A stretch of DNA of 64,000 bases, from the NCBI GenBank assembly GCA_029379225.1, contig JAQYWR010000043.1, positions 1 through 64,000 on the forward strand. The letters are read 5' to 3'. The stretch is from Nostoc sp. S4 (GTDB lineage: Bacteria > Cyanobacteriota > Cyanobacteriia > Cyanobacteriales > Nostocaceae). A program made the position numbers and the translations under genes. This document shows positions 28,601 to 36,001 of this stretch, piece after piece. The notes under the pieces were generated by a model. The model saw only the letters and a list, made by a program, of their open reading frames with translations. It was not told the DNA's origin and did no database searches. Within the stretch, counting starts at the first letter, position 1. Each line of letters opens with the position of its first letter.

Positions 28601-29296
28601 TTGGCTAGCGGCAGTGATGACCAAACCGTGAAGTTGTGGGATGTCAATACAGGAAAGTGCCTGAACACATTGTCAGCTCACTCTAGCTGGATTTGGTGTG
28701 TTACCTTTAGCCCAGACAATGAAATACTTGCTAGCAGTAGTGAAGACCAAATGATTCGCCTGTGGTCTGTTGGCACTGGGGAATGCCTCAAAGTTTTAGA
28801 AGGACATACCAGTAGAGTGCAATCGATCGCATTCAGTCCTGATGGGCAAATCCTCAGCAGTGCTAGTGAAGATGAAACGGTGCGTCTATGGTCAACTAAA
28901 ACAGGTGAGTGCCTCAATGTTTTTGAGGGACATAGCAATAATGTTTGGTCAGTTGCCTTCAGTCCCGATAATTCTATGTTAGCAAGTAGTAGCTTAGATC
29001 AAACCGTGAGACTCTGGGACAAGTATACAGGAGTTTGCCTGAAAGTACTATCTGTCCTCACCCATTCGATGCGATCGTCGATTGCTTTCAGCCCGGTTAT
29101 AGATCCTACAAAACCTCGCACCATCGCTAGTGGCAGCCAAAACGGAACTGTTCAGATTTGGGATGCTCAAACAGGCGAATGTTTGAAAATGCTGCATCCT
29201 CCCAGACCTTACCAAGGAACCAATATTACAGGGGTAACTGGAATTACGACGGCTCAAAAGGAAGCTCTCAAATCCTTGGGCGCATTTGAGATTTGA
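25616..29296 (+). CDS. NB-ARC ATPase with N-terminal vMAP-type HTH and 14 WD40 repeats
   Basis: ATG 25616 (MDIEQALAFTDALVFAKISI) is chosen because it starts the conserved N-terminal helix-turn-helix found in vWA-MoxR-associated and NB-ARC proteins of cyanobacteria; a TTG lies five codons upstream. The NB-ARC/STAND NTPase follows: P-loop LLGMGGIGKTLL (about residue 165), Walker B CLLVFDNAETIL, and sensor-like CLVLTSRD. A helical region and a short pentapeptide-like bridge (NVNFAHSDLSQSVF) lead to 14 WD40 repeats, enough for two seven-blade propellers. These proteins resemble NLR-like switch receptors in which the propeller senses a ligand. The effector partner is not evident next to it. Length about 1226 residues. 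Confidence 0.92.
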   Translation: MDIEQALAFTDALVFAKISIHLSDLQKMILRESWSLDRQSYDQIADNYGYSSTYLKHDIGPKLWKLLSEVLEEKVNKTNFRSAIERQFELANALPRFNQLQDIVVEKRPSNIPNDPVIEELTTSHQDWGDVIDADFFYGRQEELAQLQQWILVERCRFVTLLGMGGIGKTLLCVKLMQQLQSQFERVIWRSLRNAPPVEEILTDLLKFFSYHQQTEFPETIVGKISRLLYYLRSQRCLLVFDNAETILEDENTTKLFYREDYEAYSEIFRQIGEIRHQSCLVLTSRDKPKQVRLLEGASLPVRTFQLGGLKKTAVQELLRLKGNFQGSESEWNQLVEGYAGNPLALKIIATTIQNLFGGIISDFLKQQTFVFGSIRNLIDEQFHRLSEWEKTIIYWLAIYRDAASFFDLQSDIFPSISPQYLIEALESLEQRSLIEKVKPALIEKQGVQFSLQPVVMEYITNRLVDQVCQEIRAGLATSFTQKNVLFKTHALLKAQAKDYVREAQVRFILKPILDRLLIEVAGDNTVENLLTRCLTKFQGKSTSEIGYAGGNILNLLCQLQPYLTNYNFSDLTIWQAYLEQVSLHNVNFAHSDLSQSVFAETFGIVFGGVAFSPDGTLLAIGDAEGGLRLWQVATGQLLLNFTGHLGWVWLITFSADGRTLATCSSDKTIRLWNVNTGECLQILTGHTSSIWSIAFSPDGQTLASGGDEPIVRLWDVHTGKYQNMLFGHTGRILCVAFSADGQTLASGSADRIIRLWDVSTGKCRQIYKGHTGRVWSIALSADGQILASGSADRNIRLWEVSTGKCFNILQHSERVRSVVFSPDAQMLVSASDDRTVRVWQTTSGQCLNILQGHTNSVFSIAFNPDGQTVASGSIDQTVRLWDVSTGRCFKMFKGYSNSVFSVAFNADGQIIASGSTDQTVRLWDVSTGICRKTLMGHCGWVTSVAFHPDGHLLASSSVDRTVRIWSVNTGQCLQILLGHANWVQSVAFSPDGQILASGSDDQTVKLWDVNTGKCLNTLSAHSSWIWCVTFSPDNEILASSSEDQMIRLWSVGTGECLKVLEGHTSRVQSIAFSPDGQILSSASEDETVRLWSTKTGECLNVFEGHSNNVWSVAFSPDNSMLASSSLDQTVRLWDKYTGVCLKVLSVLTHSMRSSIAFSPVIDPTKPRTIASGSQNGTVQIWDAQTGECLKMLHPPRPYQGTNITGVTGITTAQKEALKSLGAFEI

Positions 29297-30109
29297 GTAC
29301 TCGATATAGTTTCTTAGTCTGCCAACTCAAAGGTATAGCAGGAGGCAGAAGGCAGAAGGCAGGAGGTAGAACTATTAGTATTCCTAGCATTCACGCTTGT
29401 GATTATGTCCTAAAGGGTGTAACTACGGCTATATCTTTGTGTTTACAGTTGAGAGCGCACTATGAAAATATAGAGACATTGCAATGTAATAAGCTAAACC
29501 ACATCTAGTTTGCATAATCTGAAATTGTACATTTATTGTGGGGTGGGCGTCTCGCCCGCCAAATATATGCAAGTTAAATGTGGAACAGCTTATCAAGTTC
29601 GGTTAAAGACTTATCATTTAGAGGGCAGGTGAGCAGGGGGCTCTTAGCAGGGGGAAAGAGGTTTTCCTGGTTTTGCACAGATGTTTGAATTACAAGTAAT
29701 TAGGCGAACATGATATAACGTCTCTACTAAAGGATTTTTTGCAATCATTAATTATAGCCGTAGCCACGCATGTTAGGACTTTTTAAAAGCGTGAATGCTA
29801 GGAATAGTAATACTTTTACCTCCTGCCTTCTACCTCCTGCCTCCTGCTCTAAATTACAATTAACCTTAATTTTTAAGCCACATTTACCTTAATCAGCTCC
29901 CTAACTTTCCTTAAGTTATCGTTATCGACGCTCCTAGTTGTTTAGTAATACAGTCATAGTGTCCTGAAACAGAGGGGGTCACAACTAGTCAAACTGACCA
30001 AAAAACCCTCAACCAAAGCTGACATAGCAACTTGAAATCATTTCTGCCAATTGCAATTTGTGCAGTTGTGACGAATTCTAAACTAATCAATTAAATAAAG
30101 GAGAAAATC
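29297..30109. other. Intergenic region largely occupied by the MITE-like element
   Basis: Besides the element at 29338-29848 it contains a GTGGGGTGGGCGTCTCGCCC hairpin near 29538, a dispersed unit also seen near 54757. The last 200 bp lead to the lectin gene, with a clear Shine-Dalgarno AAGGAG just before ATG 30110. Confidence 0.5.
29338..29848. mobile_element. MITE-like element with long inverted ends
   Basis: The left end (29338-29434) and right end (about 29750-29848) are inverted copies: AGCAGGAGGCAGAAGG through CTAGCATTCACGCTT, then further in ACTACGGCTATA-like sequence. The arms are about 95 bp with scattered mismatches and flank about 315 bp without a gene. No transposase is inside. 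A single related end lies at 48575-48660. Confidence 0.7.
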
Positions 30110-30376
30110 ATGTCTACTAAATCTACTCAACCAATGAATAAGTCTTTTGCAGCAAAGAAATCTTTGGTACTTATCGGCTCGCTAGTTGTTTGTGGTTCTG
30201 CGATTCTTGGCTTATCCTCCAGAGCTTTTGCTTTAGACGTGAAAGCCGGTCCAATCTGGAACAATGATGATGCAAAAGTTAAATGCCCTGTAGCTTGTGC
30301 CGCAGTCGGTGGAAAATGGGACGGTAATTGGAGGACAACAGTGTGGGGTAAGGAGTCGGTTTGCAGTTGCAAATAA
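30110..30376 (+). CDS. Secreted MVL-type mannan-binding lectin domain protein
   Basis: An 88-residue precursor with a good Shine-Dalgarno (AAAGGAG, 30098-30104). The signal peptide runs to about residue 43 (VLIGSLVVCGSAILGLSSRAF). The mature ~46 residues, AGPIWNNDDAKVKCPVACAA continuing VGGKWDGNWRTTVWG, match the repeating domain of the Microcystis viridis lectin MVL, with its AGPLWSNxEA and FTGQWRT motifs. MVL binds high-mannose glycans through two such domains. Here there is one, with four cysteines (KCPVACAA and VCSCK) that could form two disulfides. Carbohydrate binding is inferred from this resemblance. The role may be defence or cell-surface adhesion. Confidence 0.8.
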   Translation: MSTKSTQPMNKSFAAKKSLVLIGSLVVCGSAILGLSSRAFALDVKAGPIWNNDDAKVKCPVACAAVGGKWDGNWRTTVWGKESVCSCK

Positions 30377-30712
30377 ATCGAAAAGTTGGACTCCCAACTC
30401 TGTAAAAGTTGAATTCAGAGGTTGTTTGAAAAGTGGTTAGCTATAATTTTAGTTCCATTTGGGGAGACCCTAAGACCGAAGTGGCTCAACCTTCTTTAAG
30501 CGACTGGTGTTAGCGCAGCGTTAGCGACGCAGGAGCGTCACTTGAAGGGTGTGGATTTAAGTCGCTCTAAAACATTTTGCTACCAACAATAAGACTTTTC
30601 AAACATCCTCTTAGCTTTATAGCTTAAAGCAAGACGACGGTGTTATTTTCAGATTAAAGACAATATCAAAAAACGCAACCTGTCAAAACTTAAAACTAAA
30701 TTACCTCAGACT
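30377..30712. other. Intergenic, dispersed repeats only
   Basis: Contains GTTAGCGCAGCGTTAGCGAC and GGAGCGTCACTT, common Nostoc interspersed motifs, near 30510-30545. No gene is supported. Confidence 0.4.
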
Positions 30713-31144
30713 ATGACACAAGAAAAACCTCCACAATCAATCGTTTTCAATGGTGGTAGTAATTCAGGACAAATCGGACAAGCTGGTGGTGACCTGAATC
30801 AAAATCAGTACAATACTCAGGGTGGGATCGAAGAACAATTATCCATCATAGAGGTTGTTGAACTAATAGAAAAAATTCAATCTTTATTTAGTGATTCAGA
30901 TTTACCTGACAAGCAAAAGAAACAAGCCTTGAAACATATAGACTACGCAAAGGACGCAATTCAAGAAGAAGAACCAGACAAAAATACTGCGACAAAAAGT
31001 TTACAAAAAGCTACTCAAGCTTTGAAAGAAGCTAACGAAACTTTAGGTGCAGGTCAAGGGCTTTGGCAAAAGTTAGAACCAATTGCTAAACAATTAGCTC
31101 CTTGGTTAGGAATTGCAGCAAAAAGTCTTATTTTGCTTTCCTAA
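30713..31144 (+). CDS. Small protein with N-terminal GQIGQAG motif and helical C-terminus
   Basis: A 143-residue protein with no family I can name. Residues 13-37 are rich in Gly, Asn and Gln and contain NSGQIGQAGGDLNQNQ. Residues 40-120 are charged and helical (EEQLSIIEVVELIEKIQSLF and QALKHIDYAKDAIQEEEPDK), and the last 25 are amphipathic to hydrophobic (LAPWLGIAAKSLILLS). The N-terminal motif recurs almost unchanged in the next gene at 31355, whose other domain is unrelated. A shared short motif attached to different end domains is the pattern of amyloid-type signalling motifs near NLR systems. Effector function is inference. Confidence 0.65.
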   Translation: MTQEKPPQSIVFNGGSNSGQIGQAGGDLNQNQYNTQGGIEEQLSIIEVVELIEKIQSLFSDSDLPDKQKKQALKHIDYAKDAIQEEEPDKNTATKSLQKATQALKEANETLGAGQGLWQKLEPIAKQLAPWLGIAAKSLILLS

Positions 31145-31354
31145 GAAGATGTTGTAAAAGTTAATTCTCAGAGATTCAGGGGATTAGAAATCATAGCTAT
31201 ACAGAAAAAACAAATTACGCAGATTTCGAAACTTCTAATTCTTTATTATTCCATATATATCAAATTATTTGTATAGTAGTGAATTCTCTTAACCAATAAC
31301 TTTTTCAACATCCTCTAAGTCAATGTTTTCCCAACATAAACGTAAAGAGGATAG

Positions 31355-31900
31355 ATGATGAATAACAAACCTCCACACAAGAATTATCAAAACATCAAAG
31401 CTGATAAGGCTAATAACAATGGTCAAATTGGTCAAGCTGGACGTGATTTGTATCAAACTCAGACAAATTATATAATTAAATTTTTCAAATTATTGTCTGA
31501 ACAAGCCCTAAAGGGTTCTATAGTCGGTGCTTTTATTGGTTTATCTGTAATGTTTATCAGTCCTACAATCTTATATCCAATTATTCATGATTATACAGTA
31601 TCTGCTAAGTGGGCAGAATTTCTTTGCGCGATTTTTGTTGGTTTTTACTGTCGTCTATTCTGTAGTAATCACATGAGTCGAAAATGGCAGAAAAACTTTT
31701 TAGCATCCCTAGCCTTTGTTGTGACTTGGTTCGTATTACCATCAGTTCGGGAAATTTTTCTTCCAATATTTGAAGCTAGTTTCGACCGTAACACATCTGA
31801 TACAATTAGCTATCCAATTAGCTATGCAATTATTTGTGTCTTGGCTGGCGGTGTTATAGAAATAATTGCTGAAATGACCCATAAAAAGCAGAGTAACTAG
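31355..31900 (+). CDS. Four-helix membrane protein with N-terminal GQIGQAG motif
   Basis: A 181-residue protein preceded by GAGG (31344-31347). Residues 20-38 (ANNNGQIGQAGRDLYQTQ) repeat the motif of the preceding gene's product. Four hydrophobic segments follow (about residues 52-75, 85-105, 112-130 and 150-172), for example IVGAFIGLSVMFISPTILYP and ISYAIICVLAGGVIEIIAEM. A soluble Gln/Gly motif on a membrane body fits a membrane-acting effector, or a membrane anchor recruiting the other protein. The 210 bp between the two genes resemble one another near their ends, hinting at duplication. The domain is unrecognised. Confidence 0.65.
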   Translation: MMNNKPPHKNYQNIKADKANNNGQIGQAGRDLYQTQTNYIIKFFKLLSEQALKGSIVGAFIGLSVMFISPTILYPIIHDYTVSAKWAEFLCAIFVGFYCRLFCSNHMSRKWQKNFLASLAFVVTWFVLPSVREIFLPIFEASFDRNTSDTISYPISYAIICVLAGGVIEIIAEMTHKKQSN

Positions 31901-32104
31901 GGAAATATTACAGTAAATTTCTAAAGTTAAGAAAATAATAGGGAAGTTAACTTTTTATCTCTCTACTTCCCTATATCTCCATCGGTCTACCTAATAAAGG
32001 TACTGTGAATAAGTACTATTTTTTTGCCTTGTCCTGTTTTTTTTGCTATAAAAGCTCCTGTAATTAAACCTAATATAATTAAATTATATGTGAGGAATTT
32101 TTAA

Positions 32105-33376
32105 ATGCTAGCAAAAGTTTTTTACCGAAATACTTCCCGATTACTTGTCTCTTTAAAAATTAATAAAAAATTATTATTGACGAAGTTTGCGTATTTTTTA
32201 TTTTTGTTATTAAGTACTGTATATTTTTATTTAATATTGTCAAGTTCAGGGGAAATTAGTTTAGCATTCGCTAAAAAAAGCGAGAAAAACTTTGTTGGCT
32301 ATTACCAGAGTTGGTCAGAACAATCGATAAGTAGTCCACAACAAATTCAATTAGTAAATATAGCTCCATACGTGAATCAGATAATTGTGTCTTTCATCCA
32401 GCCTGATGCTACTTATAAAAATGGTAGCTATAATTTGACTGGAACGGGGTTGCAATTTGCCGCAGATGGCAAAGTAGTGAAAGATGCAATTACCTTGTTA
32501 AAAAAAGATAACCCCAAAACTAAAGTATTAGTGGCAGTGGGTGGACAAACTTACACAAATTTTGCTCAAATGAATCCGAAAGTAATTGCTAATATTGTCA
32601 AAGACTTTGGATTTGACGGGGTTGATATTGATTATGAGCCTACCAATGTCAAGTGTTCATCATCAAATGGTAAGGTTTCCTGTACATCTGATGCAGAGTT
32701 CCGTCGCGTTATCAGGCAAATTCGCCAAGTTCTGCCCAAGCATTACTTGGTAACAGCTGCGGTATGGAGTATCGGTGCTTACGGTGAAGGGCAATGGGCA
32801 AATGCTCAACCCCAAGGTGATAAGACAGGTATGACGCTGAATTTGCTGCGTTCACCTGAAAGTAAAATGATTGACCAATTGCATATCATGTCCTATGACG
32901 CTGGTACTACTTATAACCCTGAACAAGCCTTAGCAGCTTATCAAAATTATTTCAAAGGGAAAGTAGTTATGGGAGTGGAAGTACCGCCAGAAGCTTGGGG
33001 TGGAAATGTTTACACACTGGCAAAGGTTCGTGATTTGGCACAGGTTGTTATTAACAGGAATGCTGCCGGGTTGATGCTGTGGAGCCTACAAAAGCAACCA
33101 GAGGGAACACCATCAGGCGATAACCCAACTGCTGAAATGATAACAAAAACAGCCTGTCAAGTTTTGTTACTTGGTAATTGCCAGCAGCCACTATTTACCT
33201 CTCAGATTTTTCGTCGGATTATTAACAACAAACATCTCAAACCTCTATTTTATCATCGAAACTCGCTGGATTGCGAAACTGGTTATCGCACCCTATTAGT
33301 TAATCACAGAGATACTTGGGCAGTTTTCAAAGATGTCTATAATCAAGCTCAAAACTGCCAGGAAACTGTTCCTTGA
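32105..33376 (+). CDS. Glycoside hydrolase family 18 chitinase-like protein
   Basis: A 423-residue exported enzyme. An N-terminal membrane segment (FAYFLFLLLSTVYFYLIL) precedes the GH18 barrel, which starts KNFVGYYQSWSEQ. The family motif DxxDxDxE is intact at residues 171-178 (DGVDIDYE, catalytic Glu178), and SYDAGTTYNPEQALAAY and GLMLWSLQKQ fit the later barrel strands. It should cleave beta-1,4-GlcNAc chains such as chitin; a lysozyme-like or binding role is possible. The last ~70 residues (after LLLGNCQQP) lie outside the barrel. Their final codons overlap by 28 bp, on the opposite strand, the end of a TonB-receptor relic, so the tail was probably formed by a rearrangement. Confidence 0.88.
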   Translation: MLAKVFYRNTSRLLVSLKINKKLLLTKFAYFLFLLLSTVYFYLILSSSGEISLAFAKKSEKNFVGYYQSWSEQSISSPQQIQLVNIAPYVNQIIVSFIQPDATYKNGSYNLTGTGLQFAADGKVVKDAITLLKKDNPKTKVLVAVGGQTYTNFAQMNPKVIANIVKDFGFDGVDIDYEPTNVKCSSSNGKVSCTSDAEFRRVIRQIRQVLPKHYLVTAAVWSIGAYGEGQWANAQPQGDKTGMTLNLLRSPESKMIDQLHIMSYDAGTTYNPEQALAAYQNYFKGKVVMGVEVPPEAWGGNVYTLAKVRDLAQVVINRNAAGLMLWSLQKQPEGTPSGDNPTAEMITKTACQVLLLGNCQQPLFTSQIFRRIINNKHLKPLFYHRNSLDCETGYRTLLVNHRDTWAVFKDVYNQAQNCQETVP

Positions 33377-33774
33377 ACTGTAAATGGCTCTCCATAGCCA
33401 ACACGACCGCCAAAATAGGTATTTTCAAAATACTCTACGTCAAATAAATTTTTAAAGTTGAGTCCGATTCTAAACCTTTCTCGGTTGTAGAAAATCGCTG
33501 CGTCAGTCCGAAGATAACTTGGGACATCATAAGTATTGTCTAAATCTCCAGCGCGATCGCCTACAAAAAACAAACCTAAACCAAACCCTAATCCTTGTAA
33601 ATTACCTTTTTGAATTTCGTAGGTTGTCCACAGGTTGAAAGCATGGTCTGCGGTATTGGGCAGACGATTTCCAACTTCAAAAGTAGCATCCTCTGTAATA
33701 CGTGCATCGGTATAAGCATAGCCTGCAAAAATATTCCAACCCGGCAAAATTTTGCCTGTTACACTTAGTTCAAT
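33349..33774 (-). pseudogene. TonB-dependent siderophore receptor, C-terminal relic
   Basis: The minus strand reads IELSVTGKILPGWNIFAGYA and continues YTDARITEDATFEVGNRLPN to the terminal VQGTVSWQF, typical last barrel strands ending in aromatic Phe. About 141 residues remain of a protein that normally has about 700-850. A stop codon precedes IELSV, and no plug domain lies upstream. With the AraC fragment at 34423-34638 it marks the remains of an iron-siderophore uptake locus, in which AraC regulators commonly neighbour such receptors in Nostoc. Confidence 0.88.
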
Positions 33775-34422
33775 TTAAAAATGTTTGATTTTGGCGTTTT
33801 CGCAGGCATCGTTAGAACAATAAAAAATCTAGGCAAAGCATTGCTTGATTTTAGCAGCTTGCCTAATTTGCAAGTATGGTTAGAACCACTTGGGAGTTAG
33901 CACGAACGCTAGGAAGGCGATTCCTATCGTCACAGAGCGATCGCCTTTCAATTAATCGAGTTTGATTTGGGGCTTTCCCGCTCTGGGTGGCCGTAGGCAT
34001 CGCTCAAACTAAAATTGAAAGATAAGTCATCACTAGAAAATATATAGGACTCATATTTGATTTGGTGAAAAAACTCCATACACCTGTAACAGTTTTATTC
34101 CCTACTCCCCACTCCCTACTCCCTACTCCCTGCCCACGCAAATAATTTCATGAATCAAATCAGATTCCTATATAAATGCTAAGGGTTTTCATCAATCCTA
34201 AGACAGATTTTGCTTTCAAAAAAATCTTTGGTTCTAAACAAAGCAAAGATATTTTGATTAGTTTTTTAAATTTTTTGTCTACTAAGTCGCCTGTCAATGG
34301 ATGAGGATTGCTTTTACTATCTTGAATTTCCGTTTCCACAGCTAGCAACATCCCCATCAACTCCAAATCGAGGAAAGTATGCTGACTCTAATCTCATTAA
34401 AATCTGAAAGTTAATATTGAAA
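33775..34422. other. Degraded region between receptor and AraC relics
   Basis: No intact gene. It contains Nostoc repeats (CTCCCTACTCCCTACTCCC near 34110). It probably replaced the middle of an ancestral AraC-receptor unit. Confidence 0.45.
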
Positions 34423-34638
34423 TTATCTAATGTATGTAATGCGATCGGGCAATTGCAGATTGCCAATTATCAACTCTAACCCCTCTGGCAAGTAAATTTC
34501 CTGCCAGTAGCTCCATCCTAGCTGTCGCGGGTATTTGTACATCACGTCCAAAACATCATCTGGATCTGGGTGTTGCAAAGGTTCCACCGTCTCCTGAAAT
34601 AGCTCATCTAAGGCTTGCTGGGAAAGGGTAATTCTCAA
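34423..34638 (-). pseudogene. AraC-family regulator, N-terminal relic
   Basis: A 71-residue frame from TTG 34638 reads RITLSQQALDELFQETVEPL and then HPDPDDVLDVMYKYPRQLG and YLPEGLELIIGN. This resembles the N-terminal sensing part of Nostoc AraC regulators, which start M-x-ITLSxxxxxELxxE and contain PxxxDxxxVxxxYP. The frame ends before any helix-turn-helix. It is likely the front end of a deleted iron-responsive regulator. Confidence 0.7.
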
Positions 34639-34707
34639 GTGCGATCGCTCTTTTTTGCTTATGCTAAAGAAGAAGACCGAAGGTGAGCGCTACTGACAGA
34701 CTTTCAA

Positions 34708-34785
34708 ATGTACCTATCCAAACCGTTCGATCCAAATGAATTATTAATTTTGGTTGCGAGTTTGGCTAGTAGATTTCAGCATTAA
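34708..34785 (+). pseudogene. Response-regulator receiver C-terminal relic
   Basis: MYLSKPFDPNELLILVASLA followed by SRFQH and a stop matches the end of receiver domains (YLxKPFDPxELxxxVxxLL), including the conserved Lys. The rest of the domain is absent upstream. Confidence 0.65.
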
Positions 34786-34927
34786 CCTTTTAATTCATCA
34801 GGGTAATGACCAATACTACCTCAAAGCCAGTTCTAAACTTGCTAACTGCAAACCAGAGGGTTATATCCCGCTTGCTAGAGTGTGAGTCGTTCACGTAAAA
34901 TATAGTGCCATTATTGCGGCAGTTCTC

Positions 34928-35998
34928 ATGACTTCATCTGCGTCGTTCGACACGTTAGAGTCTTTACAGGCGGATATCGCTGAATTGATCGCTCGTCTAC
35001 CGACTTTAAAAAATCGACAACTTATTGAGCAAGCACTTGCTACTATTGTTCGCCTTGCTGATACCGAAATTGAGCGTCTCGATTGGAAAATCTTATCGGC
35101 TGCGCTAGCAGATATGGAGCGCGGTTTCCAACTTTTTTATAATTACCGACACGTCCGCAAAGTCACGATTTTTGGTTCTGCTCGCCTCGCACCAGATACA
35201 CTAGAATACCAAATGGCGTTGGAGTTTGCTCGCACCGTTACTAAATTAGGATTTATGGTAATGACTGGCGGTGGCGGTGGAATCATGCAGGCGGGTCATG
35301 AAGGTGCTGGGCGAGAAAATTCTTTTGGCTTAAACATTCAGTTACCCTTTGAACAGCAAGCAAACCCCTTTATAGAAGGCGATCCCAAGCTAATTAATTT
35401 CAAATATTTCTTTACCCGCAAGCTGTTTCTCCTCAAAGAAAGCGATGCTATAGCTTTGTTTCCTGGCGGCTTTGGTACTCAAGATGAAGCTTTTGAATGT
35501 ATGACGTTAAGCCAAAATGGTAAATTTGGCCCCATACCTTTAGTTTTAATTGACCACCCTGGTGGTGATTACTGGCGCTCTTGGAGCGAATATATTAATA
35601 AACAATTAGTCCACAAAGGTCTTGTCAGTCCTGATGACCCGAGTCTTTACACAGTGACAGACAACCTGGATGTGGCTTGCAATGCTATTACCCGTTTTTA
35701 TGAGGTTTATCATTCTAGTCGCTATGTTGCAAATCGCTTAATCATCCGTCTCAAGACAGATTTATCAGACGCTCAGGTAGAGCAACTCAATGCCGATTTC
35801 AGTGACATTATTATTCAAGGAAGGATTGAAAAAAGTCAGGCGTTACCCCAAGAAGCCCAGGATGAAACTCTTGGACTACCCCGCCTGATTTTGTACTTTA
35901 ATCAACGAGATTTAGGGCGCTTGTATCAGATGATTGCCAGAATTAACCAGATGGGTACTCCTTCACCAGAAGATGCAGCGCATCCAGAAAGGAAGTAG
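34928..35998 (+). CDS. LOG-family protein (lysine decarboxylase-like, TIGR00730 type)
   Basis: A 356-residue protein. The LOG core has the motif PGGFGTQDEAFE, and the phosphate loop GGGGGIMQAGHEGAG, with NIQLPFEQQANP between them. Family members release free cytokinin bases from nucleotide monophosphates or act as nucleosidases on AMP-like substrates. This one carries an N-terminal helical extension (about residues 1-75) and a C-terminal domain with RLIIRLKTDLSDAQVEQLN and PRLILYFNQRDLGRLYQM, typical of the longer cyanobacterial version. It converges on the STAND/WD40 gene with only 3 bp between stop codons. Confidence 0.9.
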   Translation: MTSSASFDTLESLQADIAELIARLPTLKNRQLIEQALATIVRLADTEIERLDWKILSAALADMERGFQLFYNYRHVRKVTIFGSARLAPDTLEYQMALEFARTVTKLGFMVMTGGGGGIMQAGHEGAGRENSFGLNIQLPFEQQANPFIEGDPKLINFKYFFTRKLFLLKESDAIALFPGGFGTQDEAFECMTLSQNGKFGPIPLVLIDHPGGDYWRSWSEYINKQLVHKGLVSPDDPSLYTVTDNLDVACNAITRFYEVYHSSRYVANRLIIRLKTDLSDAQVEQLNADFSDIIIQGRIEKSQALPQEAQDETLGLPRLILYFNQRDLGRLYQMIARINQMGTPSPEDAAHPERK

Positions 35999-36001
35999 GG
36001 T

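Noticed and set aside
29293..29508. Rightward 71-codon frame overlapping the NB-ARC gene end
   Set aside because: Lies in the MITE-like end and has no domain.
31999..32018. Possible NtcA site upstream of the chitinase (GTACTGTGAATAAGTAC)
   Set aside because: The spacing between GTA and TAC is 11, not the required 8.
34160..34366. Leftward 68-codon frame between the receptor and AraC relics
   Set aside because: No family resemblance, lies in degraded DNA.
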